A DNA stretch of 64,000 nt from Bacteroidota bacterium (GTDB lineage: Bacteria > Bacteroidota > Bacteroidia > Bacteroidales > UBA10428): the NCBI GenBank assembly GCA_016699695.1, contig CP065006.1, positions 1,550,001 to 1,614,000 on the forward strand, written 5' to 3'. Shown piece after piece: positions 16,726-25,785 of this stretch. The translations under genes were made by a program, and so were the position numbers. The first letter of the stretch is position 1. Every line of letters starts with the position of its first letter. The notes beneath the pieces are model-generated. The model ran no database searches and was not told where the DNA came from. It worked only from the letters and a program-made list of their open reading frames with translations.

Positions 16726-18636
16726 ATGAAAGCATTCCTCTACTCCCTTATTCTATTTCTCTGCACTAACGGAACCATTTTAACCGCAGCCGAAAAAAAC
16801 AGATTTAATGCCGATTCTATTCCAAGAGAATTGAAAATAAATGCTCAGTCCGTCATAAGGTATTTTAATCAAACACTGGTAGTTAATTCAGAATCGGATG
16901 CTGCGGTACATATCAGCTATGCAATCACTATCCTCAATAAAAATGGGCTGTCCGATTCCTATTTTCGAGAATATTATGACGATCAAAGAAAGATTAAATC
17001 CATTTCTGCGGCGATGTACAATGCCTCAGGGGAACTAATTAAACAAATTGGAACCTCTGGATTCTTTGACGTTAGTGCCATCCCTCAAGGAACCATTTAC
17101 TCCGATTCAAGAGTTAAAGTATATACACCTGCAGCATCGGAATATCCCTTTACAATAGAATATAAATTCATAATGCAATTAAAAGGCTATATCAACTTAC
17201 CCACATGGAATCCTTATATGCATAATGAGTTTGTTTCGGTCGAAAATGCGCAATTCGAGCTGCAAGTAAACCCTGAAATGAAAGTACGGGTTAAACAAAT
17301 CGATCCGATGAACCTCCTTGTGAAGGAAAGTTTTGATGATACGCTCATTCAGAAATGGCAGGTCTCCAAACTCCCGGCAATCGAATCAGAGATCTTTGCA
17401 AAACCCTATGGTTTTTTTCCAATGGTGATTGTAGCTCCCGAAGAGTTCTTTTACGATGGTTACTACGGAAACTCCTCTTCATGGTCTGATCTTGGAAAAT
17501 GGTTGATGAATCTCAATGAGGGAAGAGACATTCTTCCTATAGAAACCAAAAGTAAAATTTTGCAACTGGTAAGCGACTCAGATAATACACTCGATAAAAT
17601 TAAGCTGATCTATAAATACGTACAAGATAACACCCGTTATGTAAGCGTGCAGCTCGGAATTGGTGGTTTTCAACCTTTTGAAGCGGATTTTGTCGACCGG
17701 GTAAAATATGGCGATTGCAAAGCCCTTACCAATTATACCATGGCCTTGCTTAAGGCTACTGGTATTAACTCATTTTACACAGTTGTAGGTGCCGGTTCCG
17801 AAAGTCGTCCTGTGTTATCGGATTTTCCTTATAGCCAATTTAACCATGCATTTTTATGTGTACCCCTTGATAAAGATACGCTCTGGCTCGAATGTACGAG
17901 CATGGATGCCCCCTGTGGGTTTATGGGGTCATTTACCGACGACAGGGATGTGTTGGTAGTGAATGAAAATGGAGGCCACCTGGTGCGTACACCTGCCTAT
18001 TCAGCATCAGAAAACCGAAAAACCACCCGAACCCTTGTCGATGTCTTTGAAAACGGCGATGCTTCGGCAAACATTCATTCGGTTTACGAAGGAGCTTTGT
18101 TAGAAGAGGTTTTTGATGCTTTGCACCTTGATAAGACTGACCGCGAAAAGTCGATTCTTGACAAAATCGGCCTTCCAAAAGCCTTTCTAAAAAGCCATTC
18201 CTATGAAGTTTTAGAGCAGAATAAGCCAAAAGGAATAGAACAAATAAGTCTGGAAATAGGAAGACTGGCTGTTCCTATGGGCAGCAATGTGTTTTTAACA
18301 CCTAATTTCATGAACCAAATCGGTAAATTGCCCGGAAACCCTGGTAAAAGAATCTCGGATATATCGATCAGGCGATCTTACTCTGAGGTAGACACCATTG
18401 TGTATAATCTGCCAGAATCATTTGGAATTTCAAGTTTACCGGAACCGGAAACGCTTGAAACAGATTTTGCTTCGTACCATTATAAAATTGAGCAGCAGGG
18501 AAACAAACTTATGTATACCCGCTATTTCGAACTTAAAAAAGGAGAATATCCCAAGGAACGTATCCACGAATTATACGATTTTGCAAAACTCGTTTCGAAA
18601 GCTGACAATCTCCGTCTTGTCCTTAAGACACTCTAA
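16726..18636 (+). CDS. DUF3857 transglutaminase-like protein
   Basis: Exported protein of 636 residues, with signal peptide (FLYSLILFLCTNGTILTAA). DUF3857 lies at about 40-220 (ISYAITILNKNGLSD, PFTIEYKFIMQLKG). The transglutaminase-like domain at about 280-400 keeps YGDCKALTNYTMALLKATG with Cys331, FNHAFLCVP with His374, and WLECTS with Glu389 in place of the usual Asp. The C-terminal third is a beta-rich domain typical of the family. It is co-transcribed with, and probably a duplicate of, the preceding gene, which has lost these residues. The substrate is unknown; envelope location is inferred. Confidence 0.87.
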   Translation: MKAFLYSLILFLCTNGTILTAAEKNRFNADSIPRELKINAQSVIRYFNQTLVVNSESDAAVHISYAITILNKNGLSDSYFREYYDDQRKIKSISAAMYNASGELIKQIGTSGFFDVSAIPQGTIYSDSRVKVYTPAASEYPFTIEYKFIMQLKGYINLPTWNPYMHNEFVSVENAQFELQVNPEMKVRVKQIDPMNLLVKESFDDTLIQKWQVSKLPAIESEIFAKPYGFFPMVIVAPEEFFYDGYYGNSSSWSDLGKWLMNLNEGRDILPIETKSKILQLVSDSDNTLDKIKLIYKYVQDNTRYVSVQLGIGGFQPFEADFVDRVKYGDCKALTNYTMALLKATGINSFYTVVGAGSESRPVLSDFPYSQFNHAFLCVPLDKDTLWLECTSMDAPCGFMGSFTDDRDVLVVNENGGHLVRTPAYSASENRKTTRTLVDVFENGDASANIHSVYEGALLEEVFDALHLDKTDREKSILDKIGLPKAFLKSHSYEVLEQNKPKGIEQISLEIGRLAVPMGSNVFLTPNFMNQIGKLPGNPGKRISDISIRRSYSEVDTIVYNLPESFGISSLPEPETLETDFASYHYKIEQQGNKLMYTRYFELKKGEYPKERIHELYDFAKLVSKADNLRLVLKTL

Positions 18637-18840
18637 TAACTTAGTTAGCGAGAGTTGCAAGTAAATCCCTCCGACATTTTGTCATTTCAGAGTTTGGTTT
18701 GATGTTTGGCATATTATATGTAATATTGTAGATATATACATATTAAACAAAACTATTTTTTGTCTTTTGCGTTTAGTAACTATAACAAAAGAAAATATTG
18801 CGTATTAAACAGAAAACACAACACGATTAAATACTTCGAA

Positions 18841-19353
18841 ATGAGAACACTTTTTTTAGCCTTGTTGATAGCCTCTATGGCTACACTCTCCTGCACCAGC
18901 AGCGATGGAAAGAAAACTGCCGAATCGAAAACAGATAGCCTGGCACAAAAGAACGAAAACTCAGAAGGCAAGCCTGTGTACCTTACCAAGGCTCTGTTTC
19001 TGGAACAGGTAATGGATTATGAAACAAATCCGGAAGATTGGGTTTACAAAGGGAAAAAACCCGGCCTGATTGATTTTTATGCCGACTGGTGCCGCCCCTG
19101 TAAAATGACATCGCCTATACTCGACGAGCTGGCTGCAGAATATGCCGGCCGTATTATAATTTATAAGGTAAATGTAGACCAGGAACGTGAATTGGCTTCT
19201 GTGTTTGGTATACAAAGCATACCTACCTTTTTGTTTATGCCACTCGATGCCAACCCTTCGATGTCGTCGGGCATTGCACAAACTCCGGAGCAAACAAAAG
19301 AAATGTTCCGTCAGCAGATTGAACAGGTTCTGCTTGGCGAACCCAAACAATAG
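18841..19353 (+). CDS. Thioredoxin-fold lipoprotein
   Basis: Lipoprotein of 170 residues. The start at 18841 gives a clean lipoprotein signal (FLALLIASMATLSC, lipid Cys18). An acidic/lysine-rich linker follows, then a thioredoxin domain with the redox motif in DFYADWCRPCKMTSP and the cis-proline region FGIQSIPTFLFMP. It is presumably a periplasm-facing thiol reductase or DsbD-type partner. Longer upstream readings to 18760 are AT-rich leader. It stands alone between the DUF3857 pair and dnaE. Confidence 0.9.
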   Translation: MRTLFLALLIASMATLSCTSSDGKKTAESKTDSLAQKNENSEGKPVYLTKALFLEQVMDYETNPEDWVYKGKKPGLIDFYADWCRPCKMTSPILDELAAEYAGRIIIYKVNVDQERELASVFGIQSIPTFLFMPLDANPSMSSGIAQTPEQTKEMFRQQIEQVLLGEPKQ

Positions 19354-19519
19354 ACCTTTAGCGCTTTTAGCGCCTGAAAAGCATCCGATAAATCTTGTAG
19401 ATAGAAAAGATTTTCGGGTGTTTTTTTTGTTACTTTTCCATAGTTATCAACAACACACAGGCGAATCGGCAGGCATGTTGTATTTTTGGGATTCAAAGCT
19501 CTTTTAAATCCCCGCTCGC

Positions 19520-22500
19520 ATGTTCCTGATTTTCGATACCGAAACCACCGGTCTGCCCCGCGACTACAAAGCTCCCCTGACCGATTCCGACAACTGGCCC
19601 CGCATGGTACAAATTGCCTGGCAATTGCACGACAAAACCGGTGCGCTCGTCGAAGCAAAAAGTTACATTGTAAAACCCGAAGGTTATCAAATACCTTTTC
19701 AGGCAGCAAAAGTGCATGGCATTACCACCGAAAAGGCTTTGCGCGACGGACTTGAACTGGCTTGGGTGCTCGAAGAATTCAATGCTATACTCGAAAAGAC
19801 CGAATTTGTAATAGGCCATAACGTAGAATTTGACCTCAGCATTGTCGGTGCTGAATTTTTACGCAAAAACATAGTAACCCCGCTGCATAAACTGACTTCG
19901 GTGGATACAAAAGACGAAAGCACCGACTTTTGTGCTTTGCCCGGCGGAAGGGGTGGTAAATTCAAATGGCCCAACCTGGGCGAACTCCATCAGAAATTGT
20001 TTGACGAAGGTTTCGACGAAGCCCACAATGCCATGGCCGATGTGGCAGCCACTGCACGTTGTTTTCTGGAATTAGTAAGACTGAACATCATTTCAGTGCA
20101 GCGTTTAAAACTGTCGGCCGATTTTTACCAACAGTTCCTTTCAAACAACCCACAGCCCATTCCGCCCTTCGACATTGCGATCGAGTCGAATTTCATGACT
20201 GAAACCCTGACCTCCGAACCAAGAAAAATTACCAGTTCGGAGTCTGAGCCTATCCCCAGTTTCGAGGGCACCAAAAAATTTGTTCACCTGCATGTGCATT
20301 CGCAATATTCCATTCTCGATGGTGCTGCCGACATAGCTTCGCTGGTAAGCAAAGCCAAAGAATGCGCCATGGATGCGTTGGCCCTTACCGACCATGGAAA
20401 CATGTTTGGCGCCAAAGAGTTTCATGTGGCCTGTAAAAAAGCGGGTATCAAACCCATAATCGGGTGCGAGGCCTATCTTGTTGACGATATGTTGCAGAAA
20501 GACAAATCGAATTTTCATGTCATTTTGCTGGCTAAAAATGAAAAAGGATATCGCAATCTGCTAAAACTGGTTTCTCTGGCCAATACCCAGGGAATGTATT
20601 ACAAACCCCGTATCGACAAGCCTTCGTTGCAAAAGCACAGCGAAGGACTCATTGTATCTTCGGCATGCCTGGGTGGCGAAGTGTCACGGATTCTTCTCAA
20701 CCAGGGACCCGAAGCAGCCGAAAAAGCAATCTTATGGTACAAAGAAGTATTTGGTGAAGATTTCTATCTCGAAGTGCAGCGCCACCCGACAACCGATCCG
20801 CAACTGAAAGCAGAAATTGTCGATAACCAGAAATATGTGGCTGCCGAATACATCAAGCTGGCAAAGAAATACGAAATAGGGCTGATTGCCACCAACGATG
20901 TGCACTTTTTAAACGAAGAAGATGCAGCAGCCCATGATCTGTTGATCTGTCTGAATACCGGAAAAGATGTAGACGATCCAAACCGCATGCGGTATACCCG
21001 TCAGGAATGGTTTAAAACCACCGATGAAATGTATCCCCTCTGGGCCGACATGCCGCAAGTGTTGCTACGGACCCAGGAGCTTGCCCAAAAAGTTGAGTTC
21101 TATGAACTCGATGCCAACCCCATTATGCCCGAATTTCCGATACCGGAAGAATTTGGCACCATGGAAATCTATCGCCAGAAATACAGCGAGGCCGACCTTA
21201 AAACCGAGTTTGAACGATTTGATAAACTGGGGACTTACGAAGAGGTGTTGCGCATCAAACTCGAATCGGACTACCTCGCCCACCTTACCCGTATTGGTGC
21301 CAGTAACCGTTATGGCGATAGCCTTGAAGGCGCAAAAATGGAACGCATCGAGTTTGAACTGAACACTATCAAGCAGATGGGTTTTCCGGGCTACTTTCTC
21401 ATTACCCAGGATTTTATTGCCGAAGCACGGAAAATGGGCGTACTGGTTGGTCCCGGAAGGGGTTCGGCTGCCGGGGCTGCAGTATCTTATTGCCTGGGCA
21501 TTACCAACATCGATCCTATTCAGCATAATCTGCTTTTTGAGAGGTTTCTGAACCCGGATCGTATTTCTATGCCTGACGTGGACATCGACTTCGACGACGA
21601 CGGCCGTCAGCTCGTACTCGATTATGTGACTGAAAAATATGGCCGCGACCGGGTGGCACACATATGCACCTTTGGGACCATGGCTGCTAAAATGGCTATT
21701 AAAGATGTGGCAAGGGTATTGAAACTTCCGCTCGACGAAGCCAACCGGATTACCAAAGAATTTCCGGAAAATGGAAAATTAAAAAGAGCCTACCAGAAAG
21801 TGCTCGAGCTGGAAAAGAAAAACGGCAGCCTGGAAAAAGCCATCGATCAGTTGCTGCTGACCCGGAAAAAAACCAGAAGTGATGAAAACAATGGTGATGC
21901 ACTCACCCTCGATGTGCAGCTGTTTGTGGCCACCGAAATACAAAAAGCACGATCTACAAGAAACCAGATAGAACTTGAAACACTGGAATATGCCTGTACA
22001 CTTGAAGGTTCGGTGAGGCAAACAGGAGTGCATCCTTGCGGGATCTTAATTGGCAAAGACCCGCTCGACAACCACATTCCTCTTATGCCTACCAAGGATG
22101 AAACCTTGCTTACTACGCAATATGATGGTCGCTTTGTTGAATCGATTGGTTTGCTAAAGATGGACTTTTTAGGGCTTAAAACCTTGTCGATTATTAAGGA
22201 AGCGCTTATCAATATTAAGCAATCGAAAGGTATCGACATCGACATCGACAAAATTCCAAGCGACGATGCCCTTACGTTTGATTTGTTTTCGAAGGGCGAG
22301 ACCACGGCCATCTTTCAGTTCGAATCGCCCGGAATGAAAAAACACCTTCGGGCTCTCAAACCCAACCGTTTCGAGGACCTGGTTGCCATGAATGCTCTTT
22401 TCCGGCCAGGCCCCATGGAATACATCCCCGACTTTATCGACCGAAAACACGGACGGCAAAAAGTGGAATACGACCACCCACTGATGAAACAATACCTCGA

Positions 22501-24004
22501 AGAAAGTTATGGTATTACAGTATTTCAGGAACAGGTAATGTTGCTGGCCAGGGTACTTGGAGGATTTTCCCGCGGACAATCTGATACCTTGCGTAAAGCC
22601 ATGGGTAAGAAAAACCTGGCTATGATGGAAGAGTTGAAACTTAAATTTGCCGAAGGATGTTTGCAAAACCCTGAATTTATGGAAGGATGCAAAGCCGAAA
22701 ATAAAAATGCCACGGAACTCATCGATAAAATATGGAAAGACTGGGTAGCCTTTGCCAGTTATGCCTTTAACAAGTCGCATTCGGTATGCTATGCCTATAT
22801 TGCTTATCAGACCGGATATTTGAAAGCGCACTTTCCTGCAGAATTTATGGCAGCTACCCTGAGCCGAAACCTTACTAACATTACCGAGGTATCGAAACTC
22901 ATGGAAGAATGCCGCCGCATGGGGGCTCAGGTGTTAGTGCCTGATGTGAACGAAAGTAAGGCAGCCTTTGCTGTAAACCGCGAAGGCAACATACGCTTTG
23001 GCATGGCCGCCATTAAAGGCGTAGGAGAAGGTGCAGTGGAGAGCATAATTACCGAACGCGAAAAAAACGGACCCTTTCCCACTGTATTCGATTTTGTTAC
23101 CCGTCTGAACCTTTCCACCGTAAACAAAAAAGCTCTTGAAAACATGGTGATGGCAGGTTGTTTCGATAGTTTTGAAGGAATCCGGCGGCATCAGTTCTTC
23201 CTGTCTGACGCAGAAGGCCAGACATTTATCGATCAGCTGGTAAAATATGGCAACCTGAAAAAAACCAACCAGAATTCCAATACCTTGTTTGGCAACGACA
23301 GCAGTTACCTCACAGCCCAGCGCCAACCAGCCATTCCAACAGGCGAAGAATGGCCACCACTCGAAAGGCTCAACCGCGAAAAAGAACTTATTGGCATTTA
23401 CCTTTCGTCGCATCCGCTCGATGATTTCAAACTCGAAATTAAAAACTTTACACGCAACACCCTTGCCGATCTGCAAGACCTGCCCAAATTGTTCAACAAA
23501 CAAGTGTCGGTAGCCGGACTGGTTATCGAAGTGAAACACCTGAGCACCAAAACAGGCCGTCCATATGGAGCTTTTACCGTCGAAGATTATTCCGATTCGC
23601 ACCGATTTATGCTTTTCGGAAAGGATTACGAAAACCTCCGTAACTATCTTTTCATAGGCTATTCACTTCTTATTAAAGGCACAGTTCAGGAAAACCCCTG
23701 GAAAAAGGAAGTGCGTGAGCTGGAGTTTAAAATTCTTTCGATTAGTTTGCTGGCCAACGTGCGCGACGAAATGGTGAAAAGCCTTTCTCTTCGTATGCCA
23801 CTGAGAGAACTCACCAGCCAAACCATTGCCCAGCTGCTGAAACAAACCGAACATAGCCGTGGTAAAGCTATTCTGAGTTTTAATATTTACGATGATGAAG
23901 ATAAGACCGAAGTGGAAATGTTTTCGCGTAACACCATGGTGCAGGTGAGCAACGAATTGATCGAATTTCTCGAGAAAAACAACATTGAATATACCCTCGG
24001 CTAA
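19520..24004 (+). CDS. dnaE: DNA polymerase III alpha subunit with fused proofreading exonuclease
   Basis: Replicative polymerase of 1,494 residues. Residues 1-190 form a DnaQ-type 3'-5' exonuclease with all motifs: FDTETTGLP (Exo I), GHNVEFDLS (Exo II) and AHNAMADVAATA (Exo III). After a linker (about 190-250), the PHP domain starts at KFVHLHVHSQYSILDGAADI. The polymerase core holds GPGRGSAAGAAVSYCLG and PDVDIDFDDDGR with the catalytic Asp residues, then MDFLGLKTL and FRPGPMEYIPDF. A helix-hairpin-helix region and an OB-fold (SVAGLVIEVKHLSTKTGRPYG) follow. Most DnaE proteins are about 1,150-1,230 residues; the extra length is the exonuclease. The start ATG lies directly on the exonuclease motif. 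Confidence 0.96.
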   Translation: MFLIFDTETTGLPRDYKAPLTDSDNWPRMVQIAWQLHDKTGALVEAKSYIVKPEGYQIPFQAAKVHGITTEKALRDGLELAWVLEEFNAILEKTEFVIGHNVEFDLSIVGAEFLRKNIVTPLHKLTSVDTKDESTDFCALPGGRGGKFKWPNLGELHQKLFDEGFDEAHNAMADVAATARCFLELVRLNIISVQRLKLSADFYQQFLSNNPQPIPPFDIAIESNFMTETLTSEPRKITSSESEPIPSFEGTKKFVHLHVHSQYSILDGAADIASLVSKAKECAMDALALTDHGNMFGAKEFHVACKKAGIKPIIGCEAYLVDDMLQKDKSNFHVILLAKNEKGYRNLLKLVSLANTQGMYYKPRIDKPSLQKHSEGLIVSSACLGGEVSRILLNQGPEAAEKAILWYKEVFGEDFYLEVQRHPTTDPQLKAEIVDNQKYVAAEYIKLAKKYEIGLIATNDVHFLNEEDAAAHDLLICLNTGKDVDDPNRMRYTRQEWFKTTDEMYPLWADMPQVLLRTQELAQKVEFYELDANPIMPEFPIPEEFGTMEIYRQKYSEADLKTEFERFDKLGTYEEVLRIKLESDYLAHLTRIGASNRYGDSLEGAKMERIEFELNTIKQMGFPGYFLITQDFIAEARKMGVLVGPGRGSAAGAAVSYCLGITNIDPIQHNLLFERFLNPDRISMPDVDIDFDDDGRQLVLDYVTEKYGRDRVAHICTFGTMAAKMAIKDVARVLKLPLDEANRITKEFPENGKLKRAYQKVLELEKKNGSLEKAIDQLLLTRKKTRSDENNGDALTLDVQLFVATEIQKARSTRNQIELETLEYACTLEGSVRQTGVHPCGILIGKDPLDNHIPLMPTKDETLLTTQYDGRFVESIGLLKMDFLGLKTLSIIKEALINIKQSKGIDIDIDKIPSDDALTFDLFSKGETTAIFQFESPGMKKHLRALKPNRFEDLVAMNALFRPGPMEYIPDFIDRKHGRQKVEYDHPLMKQYLEESYGITVFQEQVMLLARVLGGFSRGQSDTLRKAMGKKNLAMMEELKLKFAEGCLQNPEFMEGCKAENKNATELIDKIWKDWVAFASYAFNKSHSVCYAYIAYQTGYLKAHFPAEFMAATLSRNLTNITEVSKLMEECRRMGAQVLVPDVNESKAAFAVNREGNIRFGMAAIKGVGEGAVESIITEREKNGPFPTVFDFVTRLNLSTVNKKALENMVMAGCFDSFEGIRRHQFFLSDAEGQTFIDQLVKYGNLKKTNQNSNTLFGNDSSYLTAQRQPAIPTGEEWPPLERLNREKELIGIYLSSHPLDDFKLEIKNFTRNTLADLQDLPKLFNKQVSVAGLVIEVKHLSTKTGRPYGAFTVEDYSDSHRFMLFGKDYENLRNYLFIGYSLLIKGTVQENPWKKEVRELEFKILSISLLANVRDEMVKSLSLRMPLRELTSQTIAQLLKQTEHSRGKAILSFNIYDDEDKTEVEMFSRNTMVQVSNELIEFLEKNNIEYTLG

Positions 24005-24101
24005 TTACTGACTAATCTGGTGCCGAATGGTTTCGGTTAGCACAATGGTTTATTGCTGATAATTTCGGAACACTTTGTATTCAACTTTGTTATTGAAATA
24101 G

Positions 24102-24109
24102 TATTTTTG
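24102..24109 (+). promoter_or_regulatory. Candidate -7 element of trxA
   Basis: TATTTTTG matches TAnnTTTG 27 bases before the thioredoxin ATG. The nearest upstream TTTG (24074-24077) is 24 bases away, longer than ideal, so this is a moderate candidate. Confidence 0.4.
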
Positions 24110-24136
24110 TTCTTTCAAATCTAAATTTATTGTGAG

Positions 24137-24454
24137 ATGGCATTAGAAATAACCGATTCGAATTTTGAAGAAATTGTATTAAAAGCTGATAAACCTGTAA
24201 TAGTAGATTTTTGGGCAGAATGGTGCGGACCCTGCCGCATGGTAGGTCCGATAATCCACGAAATTGCCGAAGAATTTGAGGGCCAGGCTATTGTTGGGAA
24301 AGTTGATGTTGACTCTAACCCGGGTGTAGCAGCTAAATTTGGCATACGCAATATCCCTACCGTGCTATTTTTTAAAAATGGCGAGGTAAAAGACAAGCAG
24401 GTTGGAGCCAGTCCGAAAAGCACCTTTGTGAACAAACTGGAAGGTCTTTTATAG
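24137..24454 (+). CDS. trxA: Thioredoxin
   Basis: Cytosolic thioredoxin of 105 residues, the standard length. It has the active site WAEWCGPCRMVGP and the cis-Pro loop IRNIPTVLFFKNGEV. No signal peptide. It supplies reducing power to ribonucleotide reductase and other thiol enzymes. A single gene, followed by a terminator-like hairpin. Confidence 0.97.
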   Translation: MALEITDSNFEEIVLKADKPVIVDFWAEWCGPCRMVGPIIHEIAEEFEGQAIVGKVDVDSNPGVAAKFGIRNIPTVLFFKNGEVKDKQVGASPKSTFVNKLEGLL

Positions 24455-24475
24455 CACAATTTCGAAACTCTTTTT

Positions 24476-24513
24476 GCCGGTAGGTTTCTATGCATTCCTG
24501 CCGGCCTTTATTC
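24476..24513 (+). terminator. Terminator after trxA
   Basis: GCCGGTAGG (24476-24484) pairs with CCTGCCGGC (24497-24505) with one G-U pair and a 12-base loop, followed by CTTTATTCC. It ends 18 bases before the next gene. Confidence 0.65.
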
Positions 24514-24530
24514 CTAAAACCTGACTTTTA

Positions 24531-25544
24531 ATGCTTTTAAAAGTTTTCAGAGAAAACCAGCCATTTACTATTCTTATACTTGTCTTGCTCATGCTGGTTA
24601 CAGGGTTTATGGTAATCGCACATAAAAGCTATGTGCCTTTTGTACACAATCAGTCTTCTTATGCCTTGTTTTATCTTCTGCCAGGCTTACATACCCTCGA
24701 CAATTACCCCGTAATTTCAACCGTACTCAACCTCTCCCTTCTGTTTATTTCCGGGTTTTACCTTACCCGCATCACTATACGATACCAATTGCTTGGCAGC
24801 AGAAGCTTGATGCCCCTTTTAATTTTCGTGGTGCTTAGCTTGCCTTTTTTTATTTCTTACAGAGGATTTTCGTATGTGCTTCTAAGTATTCCTGTTTTCT
24901 TGTTTACACTCGACAGCTTGTTCCGGGCTTCGGAACAAAAATCGTTGTCGTATGCTTTCTTCAATGCACCGCTGATTCTGTCTATTGCCAGCATGTTTAA
25001 CCCTTTTCTCTTGTTCTTCCAGCTCTATGTGTTGTTTCTTCTTTTCCGTTTAAGAGGACAATACTGGCGAGAATTGGTATTTTTGGTACTAGGGGCACTC
25101 TGGCCCTATGCCATACTCTTTGCGTTGATGTTTTTAACCGATGTGAGCTTTAAACAATATTTTGCAGAGGCAATAAAACTTATAAAGTCAGGTGCGGGTC
25201 TTGATCTCAGTTTAATTTCCTGGATAGCAGGTGGGTTCTATTCAACATTGTTTCTTATATCGTCCTGGAAAGCTTTGAATGATTTTGTAAAAATGAAAAT
25301 AATTGTGCGCAGGTTATCTCTTCTCTTCCTGTTCCTGTTTTTGTTTCCTTTGGCAATTCTCCTGCTCTGGCCAACAACTCATCCTGAGAACTTGCTCTTG
25401 GTAGCTGTTCCTTTGAGTTATCTGTTCTCGTACTATTTCTCCAATTGCCGCATTAACCTGTTAAACCAGGTTCTTTTCGTACTATTCCTTTTAACGGGCC
25501 CCTTTATTTTTTTCAATAGTTTGTTGCCTGAGCCCCTATTATAG
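24531..25544 (+). CDS. Polytopic membrane protein, DUF6427-like
   Basis: Integral membrane protein of 337 residues with about nine or ten hydrophobic helices, starting FTILILVLLMLVTGFMVIAH and ending VLFVLFLLTGPFIFF. Between helices it has short basic loops (RLRGQYWRE). It resembles the uncharacterised Bacteroidota family DUF6427, but I recognise it only by overall pattern. No catalytic motif is visible. It follows thioredoxin but is separated by a terminator hairpin, so a functional link is doubtful. Confidence 0.7.
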   Translation: MLLKVFRENQPFTILILVLLMLVTGFMVIAHKSYVPFVHNQSSYALFYLLPGLHTLDNYPVISTVLNLSLLFISGFYLTRITIRYQLLGSRSLMPLLIFVVLSLPFFISYRGFSYVLLSIPVFLFTLDSLFRASEQKSLSYAFFNAPLILSIASMFNPFLLFFQLYVLFLLFRLRGQYWRELVFLVLGALWPYAILFALMFLTDVSFKQYFAEAIKLIKSGAGLDLSLISWIAGGFYSTLFLISSWKALNDFVKMKIIVRRLSLLFLFLFLFPLAILLLWPTTHPENLLLVAVPLSYLFSYYFSNCRINLLNQVLFVLFLLTGPFIFFNSLLPEPLL

Positions 25545-25563
25545 ACATAAGAGTTTTTACTTC

Positions 25564-25734
25564 AAATGAAGCTCCCCGCAGCAAACTGACGGAGTATCTG
25601 CAAAGGATTTTATTTTATTCGCTTCAAGAGGCAGGGTATTTACCCGCGCACCCGCTTTCAGTCCAGATGTAAATCGGGATTCGACTATAAAATTTCATTT
25701 CGTGAACTCATGAAATTTAAGTCTCACGAATAAA
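25564..25734 (+). repeat. Dispersed intergenic repeat A, copy 2
   Basis: Second copy of the 171-base element at 4039-4209, in the same orientation. Bases 25666-25734 are identical to 4141-4209. It carries the same AAATTTCAT-N11-ATGAAATTT inverted repeat. It sits in the convergent gap between a membrane-protein gene and the glucan phosphorylase gene, immediately before a terminator. Confidence 0.85.
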
Positions 25735-25738
25735 AAAA

Positions 25739-25766
25739 CCCGGAATGCATTATTCCGGGCTTTCTT
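25739..25766. terminator. Bidirectional terminator
   Basis: CCCGGAAT (25739-25746) and ATTCCGGG (25752-25759) form a perfect 8-pair stem with a 5-base loop, flanked by A7 on the left and CTTTCTTT on the right. It separates convergent genes and can serve both strands. Confidence 0.8.
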
Positions 25767-25785
25767 TGCTATCTGAAAGTGTAAG

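Noticed and set aside
24005..24060. Hairpin CCGAA-TGGT-TTCGG after dnaE as terminator
   Set aside because: The stem is short and has no U tract, so support was too weak to list.
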